From contig NZ_JAAVVC010000007.1 in assembly GCF_018449725.1 (NCBI RefSeq), positions 124,001-188,000 on the forward strand: a stretch of 64,000 nucleotides of DNA, given 5' to 3'. The first letter of the stretch is position 1. Each line of letters opens with the position of its first letter. The notes under the pieces are model-generated. The model had not been told where the DNA came from and searched no databases. It saw nothing but the letters and a program-made list of their open reading frames with translations. This stretch comes from Pseudomonas sp. dw_612 (lineage in GTDB: Bacteria; Pseudomonadota; Gammaproteobacteria; Pseudomonadales; Pseudomonadaceae). Of this stretch, positions 34,921 to 45,611 are shown piece after piece. Position numbers and translations under genes: made by a program.

Positions 34921-35361
34921 TTACGCCGGTCGCAGCGCCAGGTGAATCACCGGAAATGGCCGGCCTTGGCCATCGGTTGGCGAACGGCCGGTCTGTTCAA
35001 AACCATAGTGCAAATAGAAACCGTGGGCCTGGGGATTCTGTTCGTTGACGTCCACGCTCAAGGTGTCGTGCAGCGCTTTGACGTGGTCGAGCAGTCGGCG
35101 GCCGAGGCCCTGGCCCCGGTGGGCCGGTTCGATAAACAGCATTTCCACGTTGCTGTTGGCAGTGGCGATGAAGCCGGCGGGCGTGCCGTCCGGGTTGTCG
35201 CCGACCCACACCGTCAGCGCTGGCAGGTAGGCATCGCGCACCAACGGATAGAAGAAGCGGATGTCGTCTTCGCCCAGGAAATCATGGGTGGCGCGCACCG
35301 AGCGTTCCCACAGGGCGGCGAGGGCGGCATCGTCGGCGGGGACGCGGGGTCGAATGTTCAC
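34921..35361 (-). CDS. GNAT-family N-acetyltransferase
   Basis: The 146-residue protein begins NIRPRVPADDAALAALWERSVRATHDFL and has the acetyl-CoA motif VEMLFIEPAHRGQGLGRRLLDHV plus the C-terminal NPQAHGFYLHYGFEQTGRS, resembling YjaB-type acetyltransferases. GTG 35361 is chosen because homology begins there; the same frame stays open to 36033 only because it runs antisense through the TetR gene. Substrate unknown. Confidence 0.82.
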   Translation of the reverse strand: MNIRPRVPADDAALAALWERSVRATHDFLGEDDIRFFYPLVRDAYLPALTVWVGDNPDGTPAGFIATANSNVEMLFIEPAHRGQGLGRRLLDHVKALHDTLSVDVNEQNPQAHGFYLHYGFEQTGRSPTDGQGRPFPVIHLALRPA

Positions 35362-35496
35362 GGTGGGTGATCCATTGCGGCGAAAAGTGCGGCGGATGCT
35401 ACCCAATCGGTTTTCCCCGGGAAAGTGAAAAAAGGTCTGTCGCCGCGATCCAGAGCGGATGCTAGTCTTGGGCAACGCTGTTGTCAGGGAGCCCTC

Positions 35497-36117
35497 ATGG
35501 GCAATCACAAGATCGAGATTCGTCGCAGTAACGTCGAAAAAATCCTGCTCGGGGCCGAAAAGGTCTTCGCCGAAAAAGGCTTCGGCAGCACCGCCATGGC
35601 GGACATCGCCGCCGAAGTGCAACTGCCGCGCTCCAATCTGCATTACTACTTCAGCACCAAGGGCGAGTTGTACAGCGCGGTGTTGTTCGACCTGCTCGAA
35701 GTGTGGAAGCAGGACGCCTTGTGCTTCGAGATGTTCGACGACCCACGGGTGGTGCTCAGCAGCTACATCCGCGCCAAGATGAACCATTCCCGCAGCCGGC
35801 CGTACGGTTCGAAAGTCTGGGCCAACGAAATCATCCACGGCGCACCGACCCTGGGTGAAAAACTGGACGTGAGCCTGTACGACTGGGCCAAGATGAAAGA
35901 AGCGAAAATTCGCCAGTGGGTGGAGGACAAACGCATCCTGCCGGTGGAACCTTCCGCGCTGTTGTACATGATCTGGGCCTCGACCCAGCATTACGCGGAC
36001 TTTGATCATCAGGTGAATATTCTGAATGACCACCAGCCGTTGTCGGACATGCAGTTCGAGCGGGCGGTGCAGACGGTGACCAGTGTGATATTGCGCGGGA
36101 TTGGGTTGGAGCCTTGA
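35497..36117 (+). CDS. TetR-family regulator (RutR-like), probable pyrimidine catabolism regulator
   Basis: The 206-residue protein has an N-terminal TetR helix-turn-helix (KILLGAEKVFAEKGFGSTAMADIAAEVQLPRSNLHYYFSTKGELYSAVL) and a C-terminal domain like RutR (RPYGSKVWANEIIHGAPTL; MIWASTQHYADFDHQV), which senses uracil in E. coli. ATG 35497 follows CAGGGAG. The next genes are pyrimidine reductive-pathway genes on the opposite strand, as in P. aeruginosa, so control of that pathway is likely. Confidence 0.85.
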   Translation: MGNHKIEIRRSNVEKILLGAEKVFAEKGFGSTAMADIAAEVQLPRSNLHYYFSTKGELYSAVLFDLLEVWKQDALCFEMFDDPRVVLSSYIRAKMNHSRSRPYGSKVWANEIIHGAPTLGEKLDVSLYDWAKMKEAKIRQWVEDKRILPVEPSALLYMIWASTQHYADFDHQVNILNDHQPLSDMQFERAVQTVTSVILRGIGLEP

Positions 36118-36141
36118 GAATATAGGCGTTCTTTAGAAACA

Positions 36142-36301
36142 CCCCTCACCCCAGCCCTCTCCCCAGAGGGGAGAGGGGGGAAGGGAGCAGACCGCATGCT
36201 TTTCAAATCCTGAGTTCGACTCGGAATTTCAGGTCGATGTAGCTCGTAAGACACCTCGGTCAGTCCCCTCTACCCCTTGGGGAGAGGGTTAGGGTGAGGG
36301 G
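36142..36301. repeat. Inverted repeat of CCCCTCACCC(C/T)A(G/A)CCCTCTCCCC type
   Basis: Left arm CCCCTCACCCCAGCCCTCTC and right arm GGGGAGAGGGTTAGGGTGAG face each other between the convergent TetR and preA genes. A well-known widespread intergenic repeat type in pseudomonads and relatives; an internal CCCCTCTACCCC/GGGGAGAG hairpin may terminate transcription. Confidence 0.8.
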
Positions 36302-36324
36302 TGGATTCCGGATCAATCCCCTCT

Positions 36325-37599
36325 CTACAGCGCAACGTGGTAGGGATTGCGCGGATCATGATTCCAATCCAGAAACGGCTTGCCGTTTTCCATCGGTACC
36401 ATCTCGATGCAGTCCTCCACCGGACACGTGATCTGGCACAAATTGCACCCCACGCACTCATCATCAATCACTTCATATTTATGCGTCCCGTCTGCCTGCT
36501 TGAGGCTGGCAATCGCCTGGTGCGACGTGTCCTCGCAAGCAATGTGGCAACGCCCGCAACCAATACACGCCTCCTGATCAATCTTCGCAATCACCTGATA
36601 GTTGATGTCGAGGTATTTCCAGTCCGTGGTATTGCCCACCGCGCGCCCGGAAAATTCCGACACGCTGGCGTAACCCTGACTGTCCATCCAGCGCGATAAA
36701 CCGTCCTTCATTTCGTCGACAATCCGGAAACCATGCAGCATCGCCGCCGTGCACACCTGCACCGCGCCGCTGCCCAGGGCGATGAATTCCGCCGCGTCGC
36801 GCCAACTGCCGATGCCGCCAATGCCGCAGATCGGCAGGCCTTGGGTCTGCGGGTCGCGGGCGATTTCGGCGACCATGTTCAGCGCAATCGGCTTCACCGC
36901 CGAGCCGCAATATCCGCCGTGGGTGCTTTGATGGCCGACCGTTGGGATGGCGACCATTTGCTCCAGGTTGACGCTGGTGATCGAGTTGATCGTGTTGATC
37001 AGCGACACCGCATCGGCGCCGCCACGGTGGGCCGCACGGGCGGCGACGCGGATGTCGGTGATGTTCGGCGTGAGCTTGACGATCACCGGCAGCGAGCAAT
37101 AGGTCTTGCACCAACGGGTGACCTGTTCGACGTACTCCGGCACTTGGCCGACCGCCGCGCCCATGCCCCGTTCCGGCATGCCGTGAGGGCAGCCGAAATT
37201 GAGTTCGATGCCGTCGGCGCCGGTGGCTTCCACCAGCGGCAGGATGAATTTCCACGACTCTTCGACACACGGCACCATCAGCGACACGATTAGCGCGCGG
37301 TCCGGCCAGTCCTTTTTCACCTGGGTGATTTCCCGCAGATTGATCTCCAGCGAGCGGTCGGTGATCAGCTCGATGTTGTTGATGCCCATGACTTCACGGT
37401 TGGCGCCGAAGTGCGCCGAGTAACGCGACGAAACGTTGACCGCCGCCGGGTCTTCACCCAGGGTTTTCCAGACCACGCCACCCCAGCCGGCCTCGAAGGC
37501 GCGGACCACGTTGTAGGCTTTGTCGGTGGGTGGCGCGGAGGCCAGCCAGAACGGATTGGGGGCTTTGATACCGGCGAAGACAATCGAGAGATCGGCCAT
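36325..37599 (-). CDS. preA: NAD-dependent dihydropyrimidine dehydrogenase subunit PreA
   Basis: The 424-residue subunit has a dihydroorotate-dehydrogenase-like FMN barrel (LSIVFAGIKAPNPFWLASAPPTDKAYNV; LNFGCPHGMPERGMG with the catalytic-loop Cys; ICGIGGIGSWRDAAEF) and a C-terminal ferredoxin domain with two 4Fe-4S motifs, CIGCGRCHIAC and CVGCNLCQITCPVEDC. With PreT it reduces uracil and thymine to dihydropyrimidines. Its start codon directly abuts the preT stop codon. P. aeruginosa calls it PydA. Confidence 0.95.
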   Translation of the reverse strand: MADLSIVFAGIKAPNPFWLASAPPTDKAYNVVRAFEAGWGGVVWKTLGEDPAAVNVSSRYSAHFGANREVMGINNIELITDRSLEINLREITQVKKDWPDRALIVSLMVPCVEESWKFILPLVEATGADGIELNFGCPHGMPERGMGAAVGQVPEYVEQVTRWCKTYCSLPVIVKLTPNITDIRVAARAAHRGGADAVSLINTINSITSVNLEQMVAIPTVGHQSTHGGYCGSAVKPIALNMVAEIARDPQTQGLPICGIGGIGSWRDAAEFIALGSGAVQVCTAAMLHGFRIVDEMKDGLSRWMDSQGYASVSEFSGRAVGNTTDWKYLDINYQVIAKIDQEACIGCGRCHIACEDTSHQAIASLKQADGTHKYEVIDDECVGCNLCQITCPVEDCIEMVPMENGKPFLDWNHDPRNPYHVAL

Positions 37600-38967
37600 T
37601 TACGCAGCCTCCACGTTGAGCATGAGTTGCGCGTTGATCGCTTCCGCCGCGCGTTTGCCGTGCTGCACCGCTTGCACGGTCAGGTCCTGATCGAGACTGG
37701 TGCAGTCGCCGCCGGCATACACGCCGGGGATGCTGGTGCGCAGGTTGTCGTCCACCTGGATGCGTTCGCCCTGACGCTTGAGTTCCCGGGCCAGCGGATC
37801 GGCGAGGGCGCTGCCGTCGAAAGCCTGGCCGATGGCTTTGAAGATCGCATCGGCCGCCAGCTCGAAGGTTTGCCCGGTGGTTTGCAGGCGACCTTCGAGC
37901 ATGTGGGTGCGGGCGAAGCGCATGCCGCGCACATTGCCTTGATCGTCGAGCAAGACTTCTTCCGGTTGGGCCCAGGTTAGCAAGCGCACCTGATTGGCCT
38001 TGGCGATGTCTTGTTCGTGACCGGTGGCGCCCATGTCCTCGACGCCACGGCGATACACCAGGTTCACATCGCGAGCGCCGAGCCGGGCCATTTGCACCGC
38101 CATGTCGATCGCGGTGTTGCCGGCACCGAGGACGATGCAACGGTCGGCCAGCGGCAGTTGCGTCAGGTCATCGGCCTGGCGCAATTCGCGGATGTAATCG
38201 GTGGCGGCAACCAGCCCCGGCGCATCTTCATGGACCAGGCCGAGTTGTTTACTGGCGGCCAGTCCGAGGCCGAGGAACACCGCGTCGAATTGCTGGTGCA
38301 GTTCGCTCAGGGTCAGGTTCTCGCCAAGTTTCTGCCCGTGGCGGATTTCAATGCCGCCGATCTGCAGCAGAAAATCCAGTTCCTTTTGCGCGTAATCGTC
38401 CACCAGTTTGTACTTGGCGATCCCGTATTCATTGAGGCCACCAGCCTTTTCCCTGGCTTCGAAAATCACCACGTCATGCCCGTGCATCGCACTGCGGTGA
38501 GCGCAGGACAAACCGGCCGGACCGGCACCCACCACAGCAATACGCTTGCCGGTGGCGGCGGCCCGTTGGAACGGGTGTTCGCTGAAGTGCGCGTTGTCCA
38601 CGGCATAGCGTTGCAGCAGGCCGATCAACACCGGCGCGCATTCGTGATCGTTGTTACGCACACACGCTTGCTGGCACAGGATTTCCGTCGGACAGACCCG
38701 GGCGCAACTGCCGCCGAGGATGTTCGCCGAAAGGATTTTCTGCGCGGCGCCCTGGACGTTTTCCGTGTGGATATTGCGGATGAACGATGGAATATCGATC
38801 TCGCTTGGACAGGCGTTCACGCATGGCGCGTCGTAGCAATACAGGCAGCGCGAGGCTTCCAGATGCGCCTGACGGTCATTGAGTGGCGGCGCCAGATCAG
38901 TGAAATGTCCGGCGAGGGCGGCCGCATTTTCGTAGGGATGCGGGAGGTGGTTCAGGGTCTTGATCAC
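37600..38967 (-). CDS. preT: Dihydropyrimidine dehydrogenase subunit PreT (glutamate-synthase small-subunit-like)
   Basis: The 455-residue flavoprotein has N-terminal iron-sulfur Cys motifs (CLYCYDAPCVNACP; CARVCPTEILCQQAC), an FAD Rossmann motif (IAVVGAGPAGLSCAH), an NAD(P) site (CIVLGAGNTAIDMA) and the C-terminal FAD-contact ATA/GD box (GVYAGGDCTSLDQDLTVQAVQHGKRAAEAI). It feeds NADH electrons to PreA. The same protein is called PydX in P. aeruginosa. It lies 212 bases downstream of the dihydropyrimidinase gene on the same strand, with a hairpin repeat in between. Confidence 0.94.
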   Translation of the reverse strand: MIKTLNHLPHPYENAAALAGHFTDLAPPLNDRQAHLEASRCLYCYDAPCVNACPSEIDIPSFIRNIHTENVQGAAQKILSANILGGSCARVCPTEILCQQACVRNNDHECAPVLIGLLQRYAVDNAHFSEHPFQRAAATGKRIAVVGAGPAGLSCAHRSAMHGHDVVIFEAREKAGGLNEYGIAKYKLVDDYAQKELDFLLQIGGIEIRHGQKLGENLTLSELHQQFDAVFLGLGLAASKQLGLVHEDAPGLVAATDYIRELRQADDLTQLPLADRCIVLGAGNTAIDMAVQMARLGARDVNLVYRRGVEDMGATGHEQDIAKANQVRLLTWAQPEEVLLDDQGNVRGMRFARTHMLEGRLQTTGQTFELAADAIFKAIGQAFDGSALADPLARELKRQGERIQVDDNLRTSIPGVYAGGDCTSLDQDLTVQAVQHGKRAAEAINAQLMLNVEAA

Positions 38968-39037
38968 GGTTTAAGGCCTCATATTTTTTTGAGGTGTCTG
39001 CCTCTGGTGGGCAGTGGTTGGGTGCTGCGCCATCCCG

Positions 39038-39121
39038 TGTAGGAGCTGCCGAAGGCTGCGATCTTTTGATCTTGACCTTAAAAACAAGATCAAAAGATCG
39101 CAGCCTTCGGCAGCTCCTACA
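39038..39121. repeat. Inverted repeat, TGTAGGAGCTGCCGAAGGCT family
   Basis: Near-perfect arms TGTAGGAGCTGCCGAAGGCT... meet at a GATCTTGACCTTAAAAACAAGATC centre, giving a long hairpin between hydA and preT. A single REP copy (GTGGGAGCGGGCTTGCCCGCG) follows at 39140-39160. The hairpin may reduce read-through within the operon. Confidence 0.85.
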
Positions 39122-39179
39122 GGGGATCGTATTTCAAATGTGGGAGCGGGCTTGCCCGCGAAGGCCGAAGGCCTCGATC

Positions 39180-40646
<1,467 letters not shown>

Positions 40647-40811
40647 TTATGCCGGTTCTAAATGTTTTATATGAAGCCGACGCAAACAGGTGTATTCCTG
40701 TCAGCGCTGTCAGGAATAGACGCTAGCTGGAGTTCAAGGAATGAGCAAGATTATTTTTTATAAGCTTATATCGATAATAAGCTATTGATAAATAACGATT
40801 AAAAACTTAAA

Positions 40812-40843
40812 TCACCAAAATGGTGAGGCTGATCACCATTTTG
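40812..40843. promoter_or_regulatory. Double palindrome TCACCAAAATGGTGA / TCACCATTTTG
   Basis: TCACCA-AAA-TGGTGA (40812-40826) is a perfect dyad, and its right half CAAAATGGTGA pairs again with TCACCATTTTG (40833-40843). The nested arrangement suggests tandem operator half-sites or a regulatory hairpin in the hydA/NCS1 intergenic region. The cognate regulator is not known. Confidence 0.45.
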
Positions 40844-41038
40844 ACGCACTTGACAGGATCGAAAAAAAGACCAGATTTCCTATGTGAAATCAGCCGCTTG
40901 AGGATGGTCTATGGTTGATGCGCAACTTTGAAAAAAAGATCCATGCACCACATTGAGTCCTGACTGTTCCGACAACTTGCTGCACATTCGGCCTGAGTGG
41001 CGTGGAAGTAACCCAGGACTCGAAAGTTAAATGAATAA

Positions 41039-41056
41039 AACTGATAAAAATCAGTT
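41039..41056. promoter_or_regulatory. Perfect palindrome AACTGAT-AAAA-ATCAGTT
   Basis: Seven-base arms around AAAA lie 184 bases upstream of the transporter start. No T-run follows, so an operator is more likely than a terminator. Confidence 0.4.
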
Positions 41057-41239
41057 GGTTATAAAGTTTTTATGGTGCGGTACGAGAGGCAAGCGGGGAC
41101 CCCGGCACGTTTATTGATGCCGCCGCTGTCACCTTGGCCGGTCCGTAAAAGTTGTCAGTTCCTCCGGCCATCGTCGGCTCGCGCCCTCAAGCGTCAGCCC
41201 CTGATGAGCAAAAATAATTCAAAGAACAATGGAGTGGCC

Positions 41240-42724
41240 ATGCAACAGATCAGATCGCAAGTGACCGAGCGCGACGGCTTGTTTGAGCTCGAAGCCGGCA
41301 CCGACGTCCTCGACAGTCCCCGTTACAACCACGACATGGCACCGACCAAGGTGCACGAACGAACCTGGAACAAATGGCACATCACCGCGCTGTGGATCGG
41401 CATGTCGATCTGCGTGCCGACTTACACCCTCGGCGGCGTGCTCACCGCCTATTTCGGCCTGAGCGTCGGCGAAGCACTGCTGGCGATTCTGTTTGCCAAC
41501 CTCATCGTGCTGATCCCGCTGACCCTCAACGCCTTCGCCGGCACCAAGTACGGCATTCCATTTCCGGTGCTGCTGCGTTCGTCCTTCGGCATTCTCGGTT
41601 CCAACGTGCCGTGCCTGATTCGGGCGCTGGTGGCGTGCGGCTGGTTCGGCATTCAGACGATGTTCGGCGGCCTGGCGATTCACTTGTTTCTGGGCTCGGT
41701 TTTCGAAGGCTGGAAGTCCCTCGGCGGCACCGGTGAAGTGATCGGCTTCATGGTGTTCTGGGCGCTGAACCTGTGGGTTGTACTGCGCGGGGCCGAGTCG
41801 ATCAAATGGCTGGAAACCCTGTCTGCACCGCTGCTGGTGGCGGTTGGCATCGGCCTGCTGGTGTGGGCGATGCCTAATGTGTCGATGACCGAGCTGCTGG
41901 CGATTCCACCGAAACGCCCTGAAGGCGCGAGCGTGGTCAGTTACTTCGCCGCCGGGCTGACGGCGATGGTCGGCTTCTGGGCCACGCTGTCCCTGAACAT
42001 CCCGGACTTCAGCCGCTATGCCAAAAGCCAGAAGGACCAGATTGTCGGGCAGATTATTGGCCTGCCGCTGACCATGTTCCTGTTCGCCGCCCTCGGTGTG
42101 GTGATGACCGCCGCGTCGGTGAAACTGGTGGGCGTCACCGTCTCCGACCCGGTCAGCCTGATCGGGCATATCCAGAGCCCGGTCTGGGTCGCGGTGGCCA
42201 TGGCGCTGATCATCATCGCCACGCTCTCGACCAACACCGCCGCCAACATCGTCTCGCCGACCAACGACTTTCAGAACATTGCGCCCAAAGTGATTAACCG
42301 CACCAAAGCGGTGATGCTGACTGGTGTGGTCGGGCTGTTGCTGATGGGCCATGAATTGCTGAAAAAACTCGGCTTGATCGTCTCTGACGTGAGCCTGGAA
42401 ACCGTCTATTCCAACTGGTTGCTGGGTTACTCCAGCCTGCTCGGGCCCATTGCCGGGATCATGGTGGTGGACTATTTCCTGATCAAGAAACAGCAGCTCG
42501 ACCTGGCCGGGCTCTATCGCGATGACGTGTACCCGGCGTGGAACTGGTTCGGGTTTATCGCGTTCGGCGTGCCGGTGGTGCTGACGTTGCTGTCGCTGGG
42601 CAGCGATGCGTTTAGCTGGTTTTACAGCTATGGCTGGTTTACCGGCTCGGCGCTGGGTGGGGTGATTTATTACGGGTTGTGTTCGATGCGCTCGAGCCCA
42701 TCCATCGCGAAATCTCCGGTGTAG
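41240..42724 (+). CDS. NCS1-family nucleobase/hydantoin transporter
   Basis: The 494-residue membrane protein has about 12 helices and NCS1 signatures: DMAPTKVHERTWNKWHITALWIGMSICVPTYTLGGVL, FGILGSNVPCLIRALVACGWFGIQT, FWATLSLNIPDFSRYAKSQKDQIVGQ and NTAANIVSPTNDF. By context it imports uracil, allantoin-like compounds or hydantoins. ATG 41240 has GGAG five bases before it; two upstream ATGs (41072, 41204) lack ribosome sites and give atypical N-termini. Confidence 0.9.
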   Translation: MQQIRSQVTERDGLFELEAGTDVLDSPRYNHDMAPTKVHERTWNKWHITALWIGMSICVPTYTLGGVLTAYFGLSVGEALLAILFANLIVLIPLTLNAFAGTKYGIPFPVLLRSSFGILGSNVPCLIRALVACGWFGIQTMFGGLAIHLFLGSVFEGWKSLGGTGEVIGFMVFWALNLWVVLRGAESIKWLETLSAPLLVAVGIGLLVWAMPNVSMTELLAIPPKRPEGASVVSYFAAGLTAMVGFWATLSLNIPDFSRYAKSQKDQIVGQIIGLPLTMFLFAALGVVMTAASVKLVGVTVSDPVSLIGHIQSPVWVAVAMALIIIATLSTNTAANIVSPTNDFQNIAPKVINRTKAVMLTGVVGLLLMGHELLKKLGLIVSDVSLETVYSNWLLGYSSLLGPIAGIMVVDYFLIKKQQLDLAGLYRDDVYPAWNWFGFIAFGVPVVLTLLSLGSDAFSWFYSYGWFTGSALGGVIYYGLCSMRSSPSIAKSPV

Positions 42725-42730
42725 CGGATG

Positions 42731-42803
42731 GCCTCTTCGCGAGCAAGCCCGCTCCCACATTTGAAATGCATTCCCCTGTGGGAGCGGGCTTGCTCGCGAA
42801 GGC
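42731..42803. repeat. Tail-to-tail REP pair
   Basis: GCCTCTTCGCGAGCAAGCCC at the left and the complement at the right (REP arms reversed relative to the usual order) lie between the transporter and amidohydrolase genes. Confidence 0.85.
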
Positions 42804-42865
42804 GGCATAACAAACGCCAAAGAAATGCCTGAAGAAACTCATAAGAACAGCCTGAGGAGATCCCC

Positions 42866-44149
42866 ATGAACGCTGCCGTAGACGTTCTGCAATCCACGCA
42901 TCAGCACATCAACCGCGACCGCTTGTGGCAGTCGCTCATGGAACTGGCCAAGCTCGGCGCCACGGTCAAGGGCGGGGTCTGTCGCCTGGCCCTGACCGAC
43001 CTCGATCGCCAGGCCCGGGACATTTTCGTCAACTGGTGCGAAGAGGCGGGTTGCACCGTTACCGTCGACGGCATCGGCAACATCTTCGCCCGCCGTCCCG
43101 GCCGCAATCCCGACCTGCCACCGGTCATGACCGGCAGCCACATCGACACCCAGCCCACCGGCGGCAAGTTCGACGGCTGCTTCGGCGTACTCGCCGGCGT
43201 CGAAGTGCTGCGCACCCTCAATGACCTCGGCGTGGAAACCGAAGCGCCGCTGGAAGTGGTGGTCTGGACCAACGAAGAAGGCTCACGCTTTCCACCGTGC
43301 ATGATGGGCTCCGGCGTGTTCGCGGAAAAATTCACCCTCGAAGAAACCCTGGCCAAGGTCGATGTTGATGGCGTCTCGGTTGGCGATGCGCTGAACGCCA
43401 TCGGCTACGCCGGGCCACGCAAGGTCAGCGGGCATGCGGTCGGCGCCTATTTCGAAGCCCACATCGAACAAGGCCCGATCCTCGAAGACGAGCACAAGAC
43501 CATCGGCGTGGTCATGGGCGCCCTCGGCCAGAAATGGTTCGACCTGAAACTGCGCGGCGTCGAAGCCCACGCCGGCCCGACCCCGATGCACCTGCGCAAG
43601 GACGCCCTGGTCGGCGCCGCCGTCATCGTCGGCGCGGTCAACCGCGCCGCCCTCGGCCATCAACCCCACGCCTGCGGCACCGTCGGCTGCCTGCAAGCCT
43701 ACCCCGGCTCGCGCAACGTCATCCCCGGCGAAGTGCGCATGACCCTCGACTTCCGGCATCTGGAACCGGCACGCCTGGACTCGATGATCGCCGAAGTGCG
43801 CCAAGTCATCGAAACCACCTGCGAAGAACACGGCCTGACCTACGAACTGACCCCGACCGCCGACTTCCCGCCGCTGTACTTCGACAAAGGTTGCGTCGAA
43901 GCGGTGCGCGGTGCCGCCCAAGGGCTGGGCTTGTCCCACATGGACATCGTCAGCGGAGCAGGGCACGACGCAATCTTCCTCGCGGAACTCGGCCCGGCCG
44001 GGATGATTTTCGTGCCGTGCGAAGGCGGGATCAGCCACAACGAAATCGAAAACGCCGCGCCGGATGACCTGGCGGCCGGGTGTGCGGTGTTGTTGCGGGC
44101 GATGTTGGCGGCGTCGAAGGCGATTTCGGATGGAAAACTGGCGGCTTGA
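42866..44149 (+). CDS. Zn-dependent N-carbamoyl-beta-alanine/L-amino acid amidohydrolase
   Basis: The 427-residue M20-family enzyme has metal-binding motifs MTGSHIDTQPTGGKFDG and VVWTNEEGSRFPP, the dimer-lid region AHIEQGPILED and the substrate motif GVEAHAGPTPMHLRKDAL, plus GAGHDAIFLAEL and PCEGGISHNEIE. It hydrolyses N-carbamoyl amino acids or ureidopropionate released by the dihydropyrimidinase. It is 141 bases downstream of the transporter on the same strand, so the pair is probably co-regulated. Confidence 0.92.
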   Translation: MNAAVDVLQSTHQHINRDRLWQSLMELAKLGATVKGGVCRLALTDLDRQARDIFVNWCEEAGCTVTVDGIGNIFARRPGRNPDLPPVMTGSHIDTQPTGGKFDGCFGVLAGVEVLRTLNDLGVETEAPLEVVVWTNEEGSRFPPCMMGSGVFAEKFTLEETLAKVDVDGVSVGDALNAIGYAGPRKVSGHAVGAYFEAHIEQGPILEDEHKTIGVVMGALGQKWFDLKLRGVEAHAGPTPMHLRKDALVGAAVIVGAVNRAALGHQPHACGTVGCLQAYPGSRNVIPGEVRMTLDFRHLEPARLDSMIAEVRQVIETTCEEHGLTYELTPTADFPPLYFDKGCVEAVRGAAQGLGLSHMDIVSGAGHDAIFLAELGPAGMIFVPCEGGISHNEIENAAPDDLAAGCAVLLRAMLAASKAISDGKLAA

Positions 44150-44157
44150 AACAGAAG

Positions 44158-44181
44158 CGGTGCCTGGCTAGCCAGGCACCG
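44158..44181. terminator. Perfect 24-base palindrome between convergent genes
   Basis: CGGTGCCTGG-CTAG-CCAGGCACCG is fully self-complementary (10-base arms). It lies 8 bases after one stop and 11 bases from the other, so it is probably a two-way terminator although T-runs are lacking. Confidence 0.65.
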
Positions 44182-44192
44182 TGTCGCGCTAC

Positions 44193-45611
44193 TTAGAATT
44201 TATAAAAACCAGGGTAGTCATCAGGTGATTGGCCTTTGCGATCAAAGATTCGCGCTTGGGCGATCTTGCCTTTTTTGGACGCGTCCACGGTGACCGTCAT
44301 AAAGCTTTCCTCGCCGATGAAGGCTTCGCCTTCGTAACGGTATTCCACGCGATCACGTTCTCGCCGCGTGGCGTCGCTCCACTGCATGAACTCAAGGGTT
44401 CTACCTCCGAAGAAGTTGCTCTTGTTTTCATGGGGATAGGGCCAGTAAAAAGGCGAAGCCACCAGCGAAGTCAGACCAAAATCCGCATCTTGATAGCAGC
44501 TCATGCCTGCAAAACAGCTGTTGTGCACATCGCCCGAAAGCACCACGACGTTCTTGATTTTTTCAACCCTGATGAACTCCAGGATGATGCTTCGCTCCTC
44601 GGGGAACCCCGCCCATTTATCGCCTCCCGATTTGGGATCGGGAAAGAAGGGTACGCTCGATACGACAAAGATCATTGGCGCGTTGCGGTTTTCGCTGAGC
44701 CACGTCAAAAACGCATTCAGTTGCTCACGCCCCAGGATTGTCGGGCTCTCGATGCTCGTCGGTTTGCTGATTCGCAGGGTGCGAGTATCCATCACAAAGA
44801 AGGGAAAGGCGCCTTTTTTGAAGGTGTACCAATACTGACCTTTCGGTGTGGCTGGATTGTGCAGGTGCTGGTAAGACTCGTAACCCCGCATGGCGCTGAC
44901 GTAAAAGCCTTTGCCCACATCGTCGAGCTTTTCCCGAGACCAATCGTCTCTGATTTCATGATCGTCGAGGATCATGTAAGTGGGCACTTGGCTCATCAAC
45001 TTCCGTATGTAGGGCAGCCCGAAGGCTTGTCGGTAAATGCCAAACATCTCGTCCAGCGTGCTGTATTGGCGCAAGACATTGAGGGGGTCGAGATACACCT
45101 GGTCACCGATCATCAGTGTCAGGTCAAAGGGTTTTTGCGCGTGCTTGTCCAGAATCGATCTGAAGGTCTTGTCACCTTTTTCGGCGTCGCTCTGGAATAT
45201 ATTGTCCCAATACAGATAACGACAGGAACCGAAGGCAAAATTCAGCTTTCCATCGTTACTTTGCCGGTCGGTGGTGAGCGTGCCAAGCACGGAATCCTCG
45301 GGTCTGTTCAGCGGTTTTTTCGGCGTGTCGTCCCGTATCAGGCGCACCACTTCAAGTTCATCGGCGATGTAGGCGGTGTTGCAGACCACTCGATAGGTCG
45401 TCCCGGCTTTAAGCCCGACGACGTCAATTGCGCCGGTAAAGTCGTAATAGTCGCGTAGAAAACATCGATAGGACGCTACCCAAGTCGCGTCTTTGTAGAC
45501 GTCGACCAAGCCTATGCAAAAGTGTGAGTCTTCATTCGACTCGCCGCGGATCCAGATTTTGGCGGAGACGTCTGTGGTGTGGCCAATAATTGGCCCGAGT
45601 GTGATAGCCAT
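44193..45611 (-). CDS. PhoD-like metallophosphatase family protein
   Basis: The 472-residue protein shows the PhoD/alkaline phosphatase D layout: an N-terminal beta domain (LGPIIGHTTDVSAKIWIRG), then the phosphatase core with FGSCRY, LMIGDQVYLDPL, MILDDHEIRDDW, VMDTRTLR and VVLSGDVHNSCF. There is no signal or Tat peptide, unlike secreted PhoD, so it is probably cytoplasmic. It stands alone between unrelated genes and shows no operon partner. Substrate is unknown; phosphodiester or phosphomonoester cleavage is expected. Confidence 0.85.
   Translation of the reverse strand: MAITLGPIIGHTTDVSAKIWIRGESNEDSHFCIGLVDVYKDATWVASYRCFLRDYYDFTGAIDVVGLKAGTTYRVVCNTAYIADELEVVRLIRDDTPKKPLNRPEDSVLGTLTTDRQSNDGKLNFAFGSCRYLYWDNIFQSDAEKGDKTFRSILDKHAQKPFDLTLMIGDQVYLDPLNVLRQYSTLDEMFGIYRQAFGLPYIRKLMSQVPTYMILDDHEIRDDWSREKLDDVGKGFYVSAMRGYESYQHLHNPATPKGQYWYTFKKGAFPFFVMDTRTLRISKPTSIESPTILGREQLNAFLTWLSENRNAPMIFVVSSVPFFPDPKSGGDKWAGFPEERSIILEFIRVEKIKNVVVLSGDVHNSCFAGMSCYQDADFGLTSLVASPFYWPYPHENKSNFFGGRTLEFMQWSDATRRERDRVEYRYEGEAFIGEESFMTVTVDASKKGKIAQARIFDRKGQSPDDYPGFYKF

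Noticed and set aside
34921..36033. A 370-residue reading of the acetyltransferase
   Set aside because: Only the last 146 residues show the GNAT fold; the rest is antisense to the TetR gene. The start was moved to GTG 35361.
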